Source: Datnioides undecimradiatus (lineage: Eukaryota > Chordata > Actinopteri > Lobotiformes > Datnioididae). Taken from it: a DNA stretch of 64,000 bases. Location of the stretch: contig WARS01000029.1 of the NCBI GenBank assembly GCA_008933995.1, positions 18,693,511 through 18,757,510 on the forward strand. Direction: 5' to 3'. The stretch's first letter is position 1. Every line of letters starts with the position of its first letter. The position numbers and the translations under genes are program-made. This document shows, in pieces, positions 1 to 10,745 of the stretch. The notes beneath the pieces were generated by a model. It worked only from the letters and a program-made list of their open reading frames with translations. It was not told the DNA's origin and ran no database searches.

Positions 1-728
1 TTCCCAGGCCCCTGGGGAGACGCAGGGGAACCCAAATTGCAGCATGCAACAGAGTTCTAACTAAGAGGGTAACTACGTCAAGCTTAACCATATGCTGCAC
101 AGGGCGTCTGTGCCCTACAAGCTGATGAATCTGTTTCCCAGAAGTGTCATGCTGAAAGCAGTCCTCGCACCATGAGCAGCTTGCAGCACAGAACGAGTTA
201 GGTGGGTGGGTAGGTTTTTGGGGTCTAACCAGGTCGTGTTCTGCGCTAGTGCTCCAGTTGATATAACCAAAGAAGGCAACTAAAATGAATCACTTAGTCA
301 GCAAGTATCTCGATCATTTACACTCTATTACTGTATCTGACAGTCTACTTTTCTTTCTGTTGCATAATGGAGGTAGTTGTGGTGAGGATGACTGACAGAA
401 ACCTGAAACGAATAACCTTACTCATGTCTCTCTTGCAAACAAAGCTTTTTCCTTACGCAGTGGGTGCAGCTTTAATTTAATAATTATTATAATATTTCCA
501 TATAATGTTTTCATATTTTGATTCAGAGTTCCCATGTCTAACAAAACAAATGACATTCTACTAAAACGTGTCAAATGAAAAAAAGATTTTTTTTTTATGT
601 TAATCTCAAAGATGGTGTGGTATTGATCACAATATTAATTCATTTGATCCACCTATGAAGTGTTTCAATGACCTGGTAGCCAGAAAACACACTGTATTAC
701 AAAATGCAGAAAGATGGATCAAAACACA
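1..728. other. 3' flank of the ISY1-like gene, no gene seen
   Basis: No convincing coding exon is visible here. The stretch lies downstream of the stop codon of the minus-strand gene at 729-3545, so its right part is probably that gene's 3' UTR. On the minus strand a possible ATTAAA polyadenylation signal is the complement of TTTAAT at 471-476; no AATAAA was found. The left 300 bases show no structure I recognise. Confidence 0.4.
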
Positions 729-3545
729 TCAGGCGTCACACTCCTCATCAGAAGAAGAGTAACAGTCTAGTCCCAGGACATGCCCTGTCTTTTCCTCTGT
801 TGTCTCAGTATTGGATGATTCCCCAGGTATTTTTTCAGCTGCTTCACAGTCTGACTTACAGTCTCTGATGGCACCTGTTTGTCCAGTGATAGATCCCAGT
901 GTGGCCACATCCTCATTCTCTGCGTCTCTGCTTCGAGTTGGCAATGTTTTCCTCAAAGAGGCATTTATAAGATTTGGCAGGCTAGACTGCAGCACACTGG
1001 CTAGACTCTGTGTTTGAGAGGAACCCCGCTGAAATGATGGTCCTCTGAACGCAGCAGCAGCCACGGCCAGCCTTGTGTTGTCAAAGGAGAGGGGCTGATC
1101 CTGGTCTGCAAAGGATGCCTCCGAGGTTTCTGACATTTGGTTGGTGTGGACAAAGGTTTGAAACCTGGCTGCTGATTGGCTGCGTGTTCCCTGCCTCTCT
1201 GAGTTGTCGTGACATCCTGCCCAACTGCGGGCCAAGTCGGTCTCACCTCCACTCCACTGACTGCTGCCATCATGTGACTCACAGGGCCGAGGGTTTTTTG
1301 CTATAAATGTGAATGAAGACAAATAGTAGGATGCAATGTCAGCTAAGGGTGACCTACAGGAATAGTTAACAAAAACTGAAATGTAGTCAGAAACAAAGTA
1401 CAAAGTATGTTAGAAGTAACAGCAAATTACGATTTCTAGTTATGTGTTTTCAAATGGACATTCCCATACATAACTGGCAGCAGTGATCTAGAGAGTCACC
1501 AAGGAACACAAACAACTTTGGGCAGGGACAGCGGGGTAAAAGACAAACATACAGTAAGACAGGTAATGTATATAATGCCCCAAATATACCATCATGTAGT
1601 ACGTTGTAAAAAGAAGACAACAAAGCAGGAAGCCTGGTTTGTGAAAGAGGGAATCAGCATTATCAGCAGATAAAATGATTCGCAGTTTGTATATATGCGC
1701 TTGTAGACAGAAGCCTCTTATTTGCCAGATTACTGACAGGTTATTCAGAGCAAAATGTTCTGAAAACTATCACAAAGCAACACCAAACTCTAGCATCAGT
1801 TGGAACAGAGCTGCTATTTGCTGCAATGGCAGAATGAACAAGACAACATCCTCACTGGAATTGAGGATGCTGCAAATTCTTAATTTAATTTAAAGACAAA
1901 ATCCAAAACAAAAAATGTATTGACTCAAAGGTGTTATCTAGTTATTTGTGCATGCTAAAATGGCTTTACCACTTCCCATTTGTACCTAATTCTTTTGTTG
2001 AGTAAGTCAACCGTAGCTGGTTGTGATTTTAGTACTGTTCTCAACTTGCAAACTGCAACCTTCACATGTATTTTCATCACTATTCCTGAGTGAAATGTTG
2101 CATAAGAGACTCAGAAGAGGGTCCTCATTAAAAGTATATTTTCATAAATGAACACACACTTTTTATGTTGGAGAATAGTCTCAACTTTAAATACACTGAC
2201 CGATACTTGGAGAGTCTTGTGTGTCTGGTCTCCTTTTGCAGTATGCTCGAGGAGTCCAAGGCTTATGTTTGCAGGAGGGGTCAAGCACTCGTAGTTTGGT
2301 GATGAAGCTTTTGTACTCTCTTTCTAAAGCCTCAATGTGCAGCTGGAACTCGGCGATCTTCCTCTCTGGATAATGAGAAAGCTGGGATTGCTGACAGGTA
2401 AAAGACACAAATAACATTAAACGAAGGGAAACTCTGGTATTTCAGTCATTAGAGACCACCTCTGAAGAGTCCATTATCATAATAACAATTCACTTACCTG
2501 CAAATAATACTCTATTTCATTCTTGATGCTGGGGATCCACTTTTTCACAGAGGAAGCTGAATTAAGAGTAGACTGCGAAGACAAGTGTTGGAGCTAACAA
2601 GCTAGTCCAGGTAAAAGTGAATTTAGGTGAAGTAACAGCGATCACAATTTATTACATAACTACACTATTACCAGTTTGGGTCTCCGTTCATGTACATCTT
2701 TGAGGCGTCCCTCTGTGAATATTGTAAGAAAACATTAGCCATTACTCATTTATTAAGAGAAAGACTAACACTGCCAGGGGGAGGTGACTAGCTTTAAAAT
2801 AGCTTCATGCAGGGTAGATGATGATGACATTCGTCTCGTCCAAGATGGACTGCGCCTTGCCTAGAAAGTGGAGATGGGCAGACCAGCAGAAAGCTGCTGT
2901 CAAGGCGAACTTAAACTTAACTTATAAAAGCTGTGTGCCATGAAGAAAAGCAACAATTATGAGATAATCACACAATACATGCTCATTAAATTAAACCTTA
3001 GTGTACAGCATAAAACGTATTACTTAAAATGTAAAATTAAATATAACAATGTCACTGAAAATTAGGATTTTCAACAGAACGTGATGTTTGTGATCACAAC
3101 CGAGAAGCAATAAGCCCTTTAGTTGTTTCCCATCATGCATTTGGTTTTGCAATCGGTGGAGATCAACTGCGGCTGGCTCTCCAACCTGCGGCTGCCTCGG
3201 TCTGTTGAGATTATCGGTGTCCACTTGAGCATTACGTCCGAACATGTCGGGATCAAGTCGGACACAAATCCAACCGGCATGCCTTTTTTGCTCAGCTCGA
3301 ACACGCCTATTACAGAAACAACTGGCAGTAAGTTTATTTTCATTTTATTGAGTTAACTACATTTGTGAGTTAGCATCACTGTAGCTAGCAGTTAAGCTAG
3401 CTGCCCCTGGAATAGAGTGATTTTTTTGGCCAAGTATTAATTAAATTACACTGTATGTTGTAGCTTCAGGCTGCTTACCCTCTCTCTCTTTCTGGAGCCA
3501 TAGTCTGTTCAGTCTCCCTTGCTGTTTCTCCTCGTTTCTTGCCAT
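729..3545 (-). CDS. ISY1-like N-terminal coiled-coil protein, 314 aa, five exons
   Basis: Five exons join cleanly on the minus strand: 3479-3545, 2672-2712, 2498-2572, 2201-2390 and 729-1300, total 945 nt. All introns are GT-AG and the phases (1, 0, 0, 1) agree. The protein starts MARNEEKQQGRLNRLWLQKE. Residues 1-36 are basic and charged, and residues 45-98 hold KKWIPSIKNEIEYY followed by a predicted amphipathic helix (IAEFQLHIEALEREYKSFI). The ordered features MARN.EK, an ERRP motif, KKW..SIKNEI and a helix ending in a DP follow the N-terminal layout of the spliceosomal protein ISY1, but length and C-terminus differ. Residues from about 115 on are Ser/Gln-rich and probably disordered, ending in an acidic SSSDEE tail. 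A role with RNA processing is inference only. The start ATG is the first in the exon and lies 55 bases from an E-box palindrome. I do not recognise a gene name. Confidence 0.82.
1301..2200 (-). other. Intron 4 of the ISY1-like gene
   Basis: A 900-base intron between the last two coding exons. On the minus strand the donor is GTCAGTG (complement at 2194-2200) and the acceptor reads CACATTTATAG before 1300. Nothing else is recognisable inside it. Confidence 0.8.
2713..3478 (-). other. Intron 1 of the ISY1-like gene, containing one inverted-repeat arm
   Basis: A 766-base intron with donor GTAAGC (complement 3473-3478) and acceptor ATTCACAG (complement 2713-2720). It contains the left arm (3126-3282) of an imperfect inverted repeat whose other arm lies upstream of exon 1. 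Open frames inside the arm on both strands look like chance products of its GC-rich content. Confidence 0.75.
3126..3282. repeat. Left arm of a ~160-bp imperfect inverted repeat
   Basis: This segment aligns with the reverse complement of 3681-3840 over its whole length, at roughly 70 to 75 percent identity by eye with one small gap. Shared blocks include TTTCCCATCA, CAACTGCGGC, GATTATCG, CAAGTCGG and ACCGGCATGC. Both arms keep many CpG dinucleotides. It lies in intron 1 of the ISY1-like gene. It may be one half of an old foldback or transposon pair. Confidence 0.75.
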
Positions 3546-3599
3546 TTCGAGTTTAGTCCAGGGAGTCTGAGGCAATGCCCGCGGTTCAGGATAAACAAT

Positions 3600-3609
3600 G
3601 TCACGTGAC
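3600..3609. promoter_or_regulatory. Palindromic E-box GTCACGTGAC
   Basis: A perfect 10-base palindrome with a CACGTG core sits 55 bases upstream of the start codon of the minus-strand ISY1-like gene. This sequence is the consensus bound by USF and MiT/TFE (CLEAR-type) bHLH-zipper factors. The position fits a core-promoter-proximal site. Binding here is inference. Confidence 0.5.
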
Positions 3610-3680
3610 ACATGGTGCCTCGCCTCGTTCGAGATGAGCCAGGCCTGCGCAGAATCGATCACCGGCGATCGCCGCACAAT

Positions 3681-3840
3681 GCATGCCGGTTAGATTTCTG
3701 TCCGACTTGAGCCCGACTTGCTTCGATGTCATAAACTAATGGACAACGATAATCGCGGGAGATCGAGACGGCCGCAGGCTTCACAGCCAGGCGCCGCAGT
3801 TGCTCTCCCTCGACTGCAAAACCCAGGGCGTGATGGGAAA
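3681..3840. repeat. Right arm of the ~160-bp imperfect inverted repeat
   Basis: This is the reverse-complement partner of 3126-3282. It is CpG-rich and lies just upstream of the ISY1-like gene's first exon, so it probably overlaps the promoter. The 398-base spacer between the arms holds exon 1 (3479-3545) and the E-box at 3600-3609. Confidence 0.75.
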
Positions 3841-4008
3841 CGCCTGGCTCTCGCCCGATCAATGAGCTGATTGGCTCTTAGTTTGGATGTCACACGTTAA
3901 GTTTTGTAGGAATTTGTAATTTCCCTCTAATTTTAATAGTTTAGATTGGAAATCATCATTCCTGTGTAGGGAATGAAGGTTTCATCTGTCAACGAACATA
4001 TCATGAAC

Positions 4009-4046
<38 letters not shown>

Positions 4047-4064
4047 GTAGTAGTAGTAGTAGTA
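4009..4064. repeat. (ATT)n/(AGT)n trinucleotide microsatellite
   Basis: A run of ATT units interrupted once by AGT passes into a run of AGT units. The compound structure suggests one point mutation that then spread by slippage. Confidence 0.95.
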
Positions 4065-5673
4065 ATGGTGATAATGAAGTTTATTTATAAAGCACTTGAA
4101 AATACGGAAAGCACAGACATGCGCGCGCACACACACTGATATACAACTGTTGTGAAGGGACTGAGAGCCTTGGCTGTTACGGGATGACATTTGTTTGAAG
4201 CCTCTCCATATCTTTGACTAAAATACAATTATGTCATTGTTATTTTCTCCAGGAGGAGGAAACAGCCGTGAGAACGTTTCGACTGTTGATTTAGTTCCTC
4301 CGTTTCTTTGGTTTAAGGTCCTATGATATTAAAATGACAGTGCTGCGGTCTGCAGGTCAAGGTGTATCACACAGACCATTATAAATCTCAGTATACATCT
4401 ATGGTGCAGACGGTCTGACAGGATGTAAACACCTCTGTGACTTCCTGTAACCTGTAACCTGTGAACGTTGCTGAAAACTGTCCGACTCGACTGCAGCTTG
4501 TTGTCGCCGCCCCCTGCTGCCGCCGCCTGGTCTCGTCCACTTTCCAGGCGAGGCGCAGTTCATCTCGAACGAGCCCTCTGTGTGACGTCTCACTAACATA
4601 TCGCGAGATCAATTTGAAACGTTATAAACAGTGGTCTTTCCTTGAAAAACCACACTATGTTGGTCAGATTCTGTTTTCTTTCTGCTTTCAGGAGGCAGGT
4701 ATGAAAGTGAAAAGTAAATGAAACTTAAAGTTTGAAGGTGCTGAGCTAAGCCTATTGTGCTTATAATGTGGGGTTGTTATACAGTATACAATTTATAAAG
4801 TTGTACAATACAGAATAAGAGTGGAGTAATTGAGGATGCGCCAAATTATCTTCAGCTGACCTGAAATGAATATTTTTACACAGAACAGGACTAATAGTTT
4901 GATGGCCTAGATTGCATTGAAATGGCATCAGCGAGGACCAGCATGAAAAGAAAGAACAATTAAGGGGACCACTAATTTCGTCAATGTATGTATCTGCATA
5001 TGAGCATTGTTTTGACACATTAAAAATGTTAAGCTATCTTTTAAAAAGTTGTATTAGTAATCAGTCATCATCAGTCATATTCATTTGCATTGATACCTTC
5101 TGTATATTTCTAATTTATACACACACACTCTTTACAGATCCTGGAAATAATTTCACAACACTAAGCTGTTATAGACCACTTTTTTTTTTCAAATACATTT
5201 TGAGTAAAATGGGTTATATGAATGCCACATCCTGGGGCCAGCTGAGGCCTAGCATTGAATACAGGTTCCTGATAACACTGGGGAACACAGTTTTTGTTGA
5301 GTTAGGTCTGACAGCTGTTTTTAACTAATTTTTGGGTGCAGAATCCAAAACTGATCTCAGTTTTTCTCTATCACGTCAAGTTTTTTGAACTATAGGATCC
5401 CCGTTTTCTTAAAACATATGAAAAATACTGTACTTAACAGATATGTGCTTGTTTTATAAAAATTTTCAAATATTGGCATACAATGAAATATGAAAGAAAC
5501 AGGCATGACTGCAATGTTTAACAGTATTATGTTTTTACAAAGGATATGGCTAGTGTAATTATAATTGTGTGCAAGTAGTTAAGGTAAAAATTTACATTTA
5601 TAGCTCTTTCTGGAGTGTTCAATTTGAGGACTATCGCGTTTGATGCTCCAACAATAGTCAGCCATCATATGTA

Positions 5674-5700
5674 CACTACTACTACTACTACTACTACTAC
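5674..5700. repeat. (ACT)9 trinucleotide microsatellite
   Basis: Nine consecutive ACT units in intergenic DNA. Confidence 0.95.
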
Positions 5701-6754
5701 AGCTAATCAGTGGAATTCTGCTTATCTGGAGGGTAAGCTGTGGAGGAAAAACTTGATGTGCTAGAAAAAAACTGACTGCAATTTTGGAATCAGCATGCCA
5801 ATTTTAGTTTTAATCAGCATAAAAATCTAATGAGTGTACGGTTGTTAGACATAAAGTTTGTTTTATCGGGGATACCAAAATGATATTTCTTTTTTTTTAC
5901 ATTCCCTTGAAACATATTACACATAAAGTGATTTTTTTTTTTGATGCGGGGGCTTGCAAAAACCTGCTATGTGAGAAAATATGCAAAAAAAAAAACAACC
6001 CACCATGACCTTCTCAAGACTTTAGTGGTTTTGGTGCGATTTAGTTATACAGAAAGGCTGGCATAGTAGGAAAGGCAGATGTGTCACCAACAGACCAGAC
6101 TTTAATCATCCAACACAACTGCTATCTTAGCAGATTTTTGGTGAAAATGGGTATGTGAGATAAAGTAAGTAAAGGTAATTCATGCTTTAACAAAATGATG
6201 CAACCCAAGCATCTGGGAATGGACATGTGTAACAACAGCCAGAAAATCTAAAGTGGTGAACATCTCACACATAACAATACTCAAAGTGCGTGTGTCCTTA
6301 TGGAGAGTGTAAATACACATGTTTAATGGTCAAGATGTCAAGAATGAAGAAATAAAAGTGGCCTTCATTTGTATGCAGTTTCTTTTCTATGATGTGCAAG
6401 TGTCATGGCTAATTTGCACAAAGAGGACATATTTCTTGCTTTAAATATTTAAGTGTGATCTCGTTTGTCCATTCATGCCTTTCGTGGATGCCTGTTTTAC
6501 AACTGGGATTATATTTGCATCAGTGATCAGAGCGTTTTATTTATATGGATAGTTGTGCTACTGCATTTCCTCATTACAGAAGATAAAAGCTTCAACACCC
6601 AGCATTTGCAGTCTACTCTGTGGAAACAAGATTTACAATATTCCATGCCTTTTGTCTCGTCTATTCATTTTTGATATGCTTTCTCGTCCTCTACACCTAC
6701 ACCATCACAGTATATGATGATGGTTTTATGACGTGGTGTGAAAGTCTTTCTCCC

Positions 6755-6760
6755 TTTATT
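6755..6760 (-). terminator. AATAAA signal overlapping the caiap stop codon
   Basis: On the minus strand the end of the coding region reads ATCAAATAAAGG, so the TAA stop is embedded in an AATAAA hexamer. If used, the 3' UTR would be only about 15 to 30 bases. Another AATAAA on the same strand (complement at 6536-6541) offers a more ordinary 3' end about 220 bases further on. Confidence 0.3.
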
Positions 6761-9700
6761 TGATGAGAAACATCTTTCTCATGAGTAAAGTTGCAATGTC
6801 CTCATGTCCTGGTGTGCCTCCACTCTCTGCCACCTGCAGTGGTGTCTTCCCCACATTGTTGGTAGCCTGCAGATTCACCTTCTTCCGCCGTCCCATGTGC
6901 CCACCTTGGCCCCAGTTTACCAGCCTTTTCACCACTTCCCGGTGTCCACCTCGTGCAGCACAGTGCAGAGGAGTGTCTTTGCTATGATCTGCGCTGTTGA
7001 TCTTTGCCCCTGCCTCCAGGAGCAGCAGTACCACACTGTCGTGGCCCTTTTCAGATGCTGCATGAAGCGGTGTTTTCCTCCATGCATTCCTTTCATCTGT
7101 CCCCTTGTTGTTGAGTACCTGTAGAAGAGTTGAAACCACACCGGCATGCCCACCAGCTGCAGCGTAATGGAGAGGCGTGGAGCCATCCATGTCTTTAGCC
7201 CCTGCTTTTGCCTTGTGGGACAACAGTGAAGTCACAGCATCTATTTTCCCCTCCATCGCAGCCAGGTGGAGGGCAGTTTTTTTTTCATTATCAGTGGCAT
7301 TTGGGTTGGCATTGGCTGACAGCAACAGGTCTACCACAGAGCTCTCACCCTGGGAAGAGGTTGCCCAGTGTAAGGCTGTTCTCCCCAGCTTGTCTTTAAG
7401 CCCTGGGTCTGCTTTGCCTTGAAGAAGCTGGATAACTGTATCTGCATGGCCCTGCTGACTGGCTATATGCAGAGGGGTCAACCCATCCTGAGCTACTGCA
7501 TTTGCCTACAGAAATGACACAAAATTCTCAGTCTCCACAAACATAAACATGCACAAAATGGACACTAACAATAATTTGATATGACGATTACCTGTGCTCC
7601 AGCTCTTAACAACAGATCAGCTAACTTTGGCCTATTGCATTGAGCTGCCAGGTGTAAAGGAGTTTGGGCTTTAGGTCCAGTATTGTTGGGGTCCAACCCC
7701 ATTTCCAGCAATGTCTGCACTATGGGTGCACTTCCACTGTAGACAGCCAGGTGCAACGCTGTGGAGAGGTTGGATAAAGTAGGATCCAGTTTGGCCTGTT
7801 TTGCTACTAGCACTCTGAAATGAAAAAAAGTGAAAGACATCTCGATACTTGATGAACTGGAATATACAGATAAAGGGAGTGACTAAAAGTAAATATGATA
7901 AATATAAGCAATTGACCAAGCAGGTTATGTTCAACAACAAAAGCATAACATACAAATTAAACTGTGGGCACACATATGAAGGCTTCCACAAGCAGTATCA
8001 AGAAAGAGCTGCATGGACATATAGAGTGTATGATTTGATATAAGGAAATTATCCACCTCCAACTTTGTGTCATTGTCTTTGTAATGTATGTGTTGAATGT
8101 TTAATATGTCTATATTAAATGTTCTGTTATATATACATGTCACCGTTTGTTGCTTGTGTTTGCAAGAAAACAAAGCCACGTGTAAAATTTAATAATATCA
8201 CACGGGTGTCCCCTGGTGGTAGAATGAAAAAACACAGTGGCAGTGGGGGTTTTTTTCTTTCTAGGGAGAGAGTAAAAGCAGGTTGTTTTTCTTTGTGAAT
8301 TACCAATCTAATTTGAAAAAAAAATTCCCTCTATGTAAATATATGTAAATAAGAAAGTTAGTGAGATAAGAGATGCATGGTGTTATTTGACAACATTCAG
8401 TCCTTGTTAGACACTTACCTGAAAACCTCAGTGTGCCCCAGCTCAGCTGACAGTAGTAGAGGAGTGTAGCCTTGTTTGTCTAACACGTTTACGTTTGCTC
8501 CTCTGTCTATGAGAGCAGATACCACTTCATCATGGTTCTGTTTAACAGCTGAGAAGAGAGCAGAGCTCAACGCTTCTTCATTCAGAGCCCCTGGGGTATT
8601 ATCTAGAGTTTAAACAAAATACAGTGTATGCCTGTAAGTTTGCAGCATTATGCTTTGATTTATGTGCAGTTAACATTAAAACAAAGACGTCTGGTTCACG
8701 GTGATGCAACATATTTCTAGATGTTAAATAAGACTCTGAGTATTACAGTCTTTGACTCACCAAGCAACAGATGGAGAATCGATTTCTCATTAAGTCGAAT
8801 AGCTTCATTTATAACATCACTGTCAACTTTAGCCCCTGCCTTTAGAAGGACAGTCACTGTTTTCTCGTTGTTCCTGGAAACTGCATAAAACAGAGCCGTT
8901 TTTTTGTGGTTGTTTTTGGCATCAACCGTGGCCCCGGTCTGCAGTAACATCTCAGCCAGTCTCCAGTTGTCCTCCATGGCTGCTGAGTGAAGATACATAT
9001 CACATGTGTGGCTCTCAGATTGCTTTGCCTCCTCCTTCACAAGGACTTTCACAGATTTCAGGTGCTCATTTTCTGCCGCCAGATGAACAGGGGTTTTGCC
9101 TTGTAGATCCAGTGTGTAAATGGGGGCCCCAGCTTGTATGAGGGCCCTGACTATCTCTGTGTGACCTCTGTTGGCTGCTCTATGAAGAGCTGTGTGACCC
9201 TTACCATCTTGCAGGTCCAGTCTTGCTCCTTTGTGGATCAAGAGCTCAACGATGGACAGGTGACCGTACTCAGCAGCAACATGCAATAGAGTCTCATTGG
9301 CAGTATTGACAGTGTTAATATCAGTGTTTTCTAACAGCTCCTTGAGCAGTACTACCTCTCCATCTGCAGCAATCATGTAGATGAGCTTTTCTGCTTTACC
9401 TTGTGCTTGTCTATGCTCCTCTGATTTTAAAAGTGGCACAGTGCTTCTGTCTTCCCCCTCATGGACAGATTTCTTAGTTTCTTTGGTGGCAACCCTTTTC
9501 TTTTGAGGGACAACTCTATCAGTAATTTTATCGGCACTCTCCAGGTCCCTCTCCAGCAAATATCCTATCAGCTGCCTCCTTGTGTCTCGAATATGTTCGT
9601 TAACAGCACCCACATAGGTCTTGATTTGCTGGTAGAGGTCAGGCTCTGCCAGCATAAGACATGGATGGAAGAATTTCCGACAAGCCCTTTCACCTCTAGC

Positions 9701-9934
9701 CTCCAGGATGTCCAGGACCCTGCAGGTTTGATCTTTGCGAGGCCTGATGGTCAAAATGACGGATCTCTTGGCTGCTGACATGACCCCTTCTGTGACAAGA
9801 TGATCCAGTAGATCTTCTATGTGTGAGATTCCATAAACTAAATTCCTTCTCTTTGCCCGGATTACATCCACAGCATAAGGGTTAATGTAGTTTGATGCTG
9901 CTTGGGCATCAAAACCCTTGAGTAAGTTGAACAT
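6756..9934 (-). CDS. caiap: Caiap-like CARD and ankyrin-repeat inflammasome adaptor, 776 aa, four exons
   Basis: Four exons join on the minus strand: 8761-9934, 8419-8602, 7592-7814 and 6756-7505, total 2331 nt, all GT-AG, with phases 1, 2 and 0 that close. Residues about 19-108 form a CARD (NPYAVDVIRAKRRNLVYGIS, then IEDLLDHLV, and PDLYQQIKTYV at the end). A basic linker follows (about 110-180, with KKR and KKS runs). From about 181 to 772 there are 16 to 18 ankyrin repeats with clear TPLHLAA / G-H-VV--LL patterns, the early ones more degenerate. N-terminal CARD plus about 16 ankyrin repeats is the layout described for fish Caiap, a cytosolic adaptor that links sensors to caspase-1 in inflammasomes independently of ASC. 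The start at 9934 is chosen because CTTCCCAG just before it looks like a splice acceptor; an alternative in-frame ATG is at 9985, adding 17 residues. The gene lies in the same direction as jun, about 3.4 kb downstream of the jun stop codon. A 5' UTR exon probably exists but was not placed. Confidence 0.85.
7815..8418 (-). other. Intron 2 of caiap
   Basis: A 604-base intron with donor GTAAGT (complement 8413-8418) and acceptor CATTTCAG. Open frames on either strand here are not related to the ankyrin frame. The other two introns are short (7506-7591 and 8603-8760). Confidence 0.8.
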
Positions 9935-10673
9935 TTTATATACGCTGGGAAGTTTCAAATCTTCTGGAGCCTTCACATGCAGCAAGTCACTGCTGTACAG
10001 TGTGAGTCAAGCTGTGTTTGTGGTTTATACCTTATTGCTAAGTGAAAGACCTCACTGTAGCAACAAAATATACACACAGGCCATTCACCATACAGATCTG
10101 TCCAGTTCAACCTGCCTGTTGTGAGATTTTGTCACCAATGAACATCATTATAGGTTTCCATATCTGCGGCATGGCCGTCATAAAAGTCATGCACTGTAAT
10201 CAAAGTCTTAAACTGAAATGTTAATACGCTGTTTTATCTAAGACTTTTAATTTTACATTAACATACAAGCAACAGTTTTGCATGGTAGCTAGTTGAGGTA
10301 GAGGTAGTCCTAACTGGCTTATTTATTATTGGGTATCTTTTACTCTGGATTATATTTTTTAAAAAAGATATATTTTTCATGTAAAATCTTGATTTGTAAA
10401 ATAACAAGTAAGTATAATTGACAAAGAAATTAAGTGGAGTAAAAAGTGCAATATTTAATTGCACAGCAGCATAAAATGTAGGTATGCTCCTAAACTGTAG
10501 TACGTGAATGTGGTCTTTTTTCTAAATGTAACTATATTTTTTAACATCCAATCGGATGCCTTTTATCGTCGTGATAATCTCTTCCTTGATTTGGCCTTGA
10601 TAACCTCTCAAGACCGTATTATGCTGAGATTACAGAGTCGATTCACTTCCCGTAATACACGCCTCTTGCGTCG

Positions 10674-10745
10674 TGACGTAGATCTTCCGAGTGTTCCCTC
10701 TCCTTATATGGTTAGGGAAGGACTCCACTTTCCGGAATGATGTCA
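10674..10745. promoter_or_regulatory. CRE, CArG, Ets/STAT palindrome and AP-1/ATF-like site cluster
   Basis: Within 72 bases there are TGACGTA (10674-10680, CRE-like), CCTTATATGG (10702-10711, a perfect CArG box for SRF), TTCCGGAA (10730-10737, an Ets or STAT-like palindrome) and TGATGTCA (10738-10745, the complement of the TGACATCA element also found in the jun promoter). A CArG box beside an Ets site is the layout of a serum response element. The cluster is about 740 bases upstream of the caiap start and 2.6 kb past the jun stop, so it could serve either gene. Function is inferred from motifs only. Confidence 0.4.

Larger units (their letters stand above)
3846..6750. other. Intergenic region between the ISY1-like gene and caiap
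   Basis: About 2.9 kb lie between the head of the ISY1-like gene and the tail of the caiap-like gene. The stretch 4480-4610 is GC-rich and shares the exact 14-mer TCATCTCGAACGAG with the complement of the gene's upstream region (about 3627-3640), hinting at another fragment of the same dispersed repeat. Two trinucleotide microsatellites are listed separately. The rest is AT-rich and I see no gene in it; short open frames such as 4984-5328 have no recognisable domain. Confidence 0.6.

Noticed and set aside
3119..3356. Open frames on both strands within the left inverted-repeat arm
   Set aside because: The region is spliced out as intron 1, and the frames do not match between the two arms or any protein I know.
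6760..7422. Plus-strand open frames opposite the caiap ankyrin exon
   Set aside because: They are shadows of the regular ankyrin codon pattern on the other strand.
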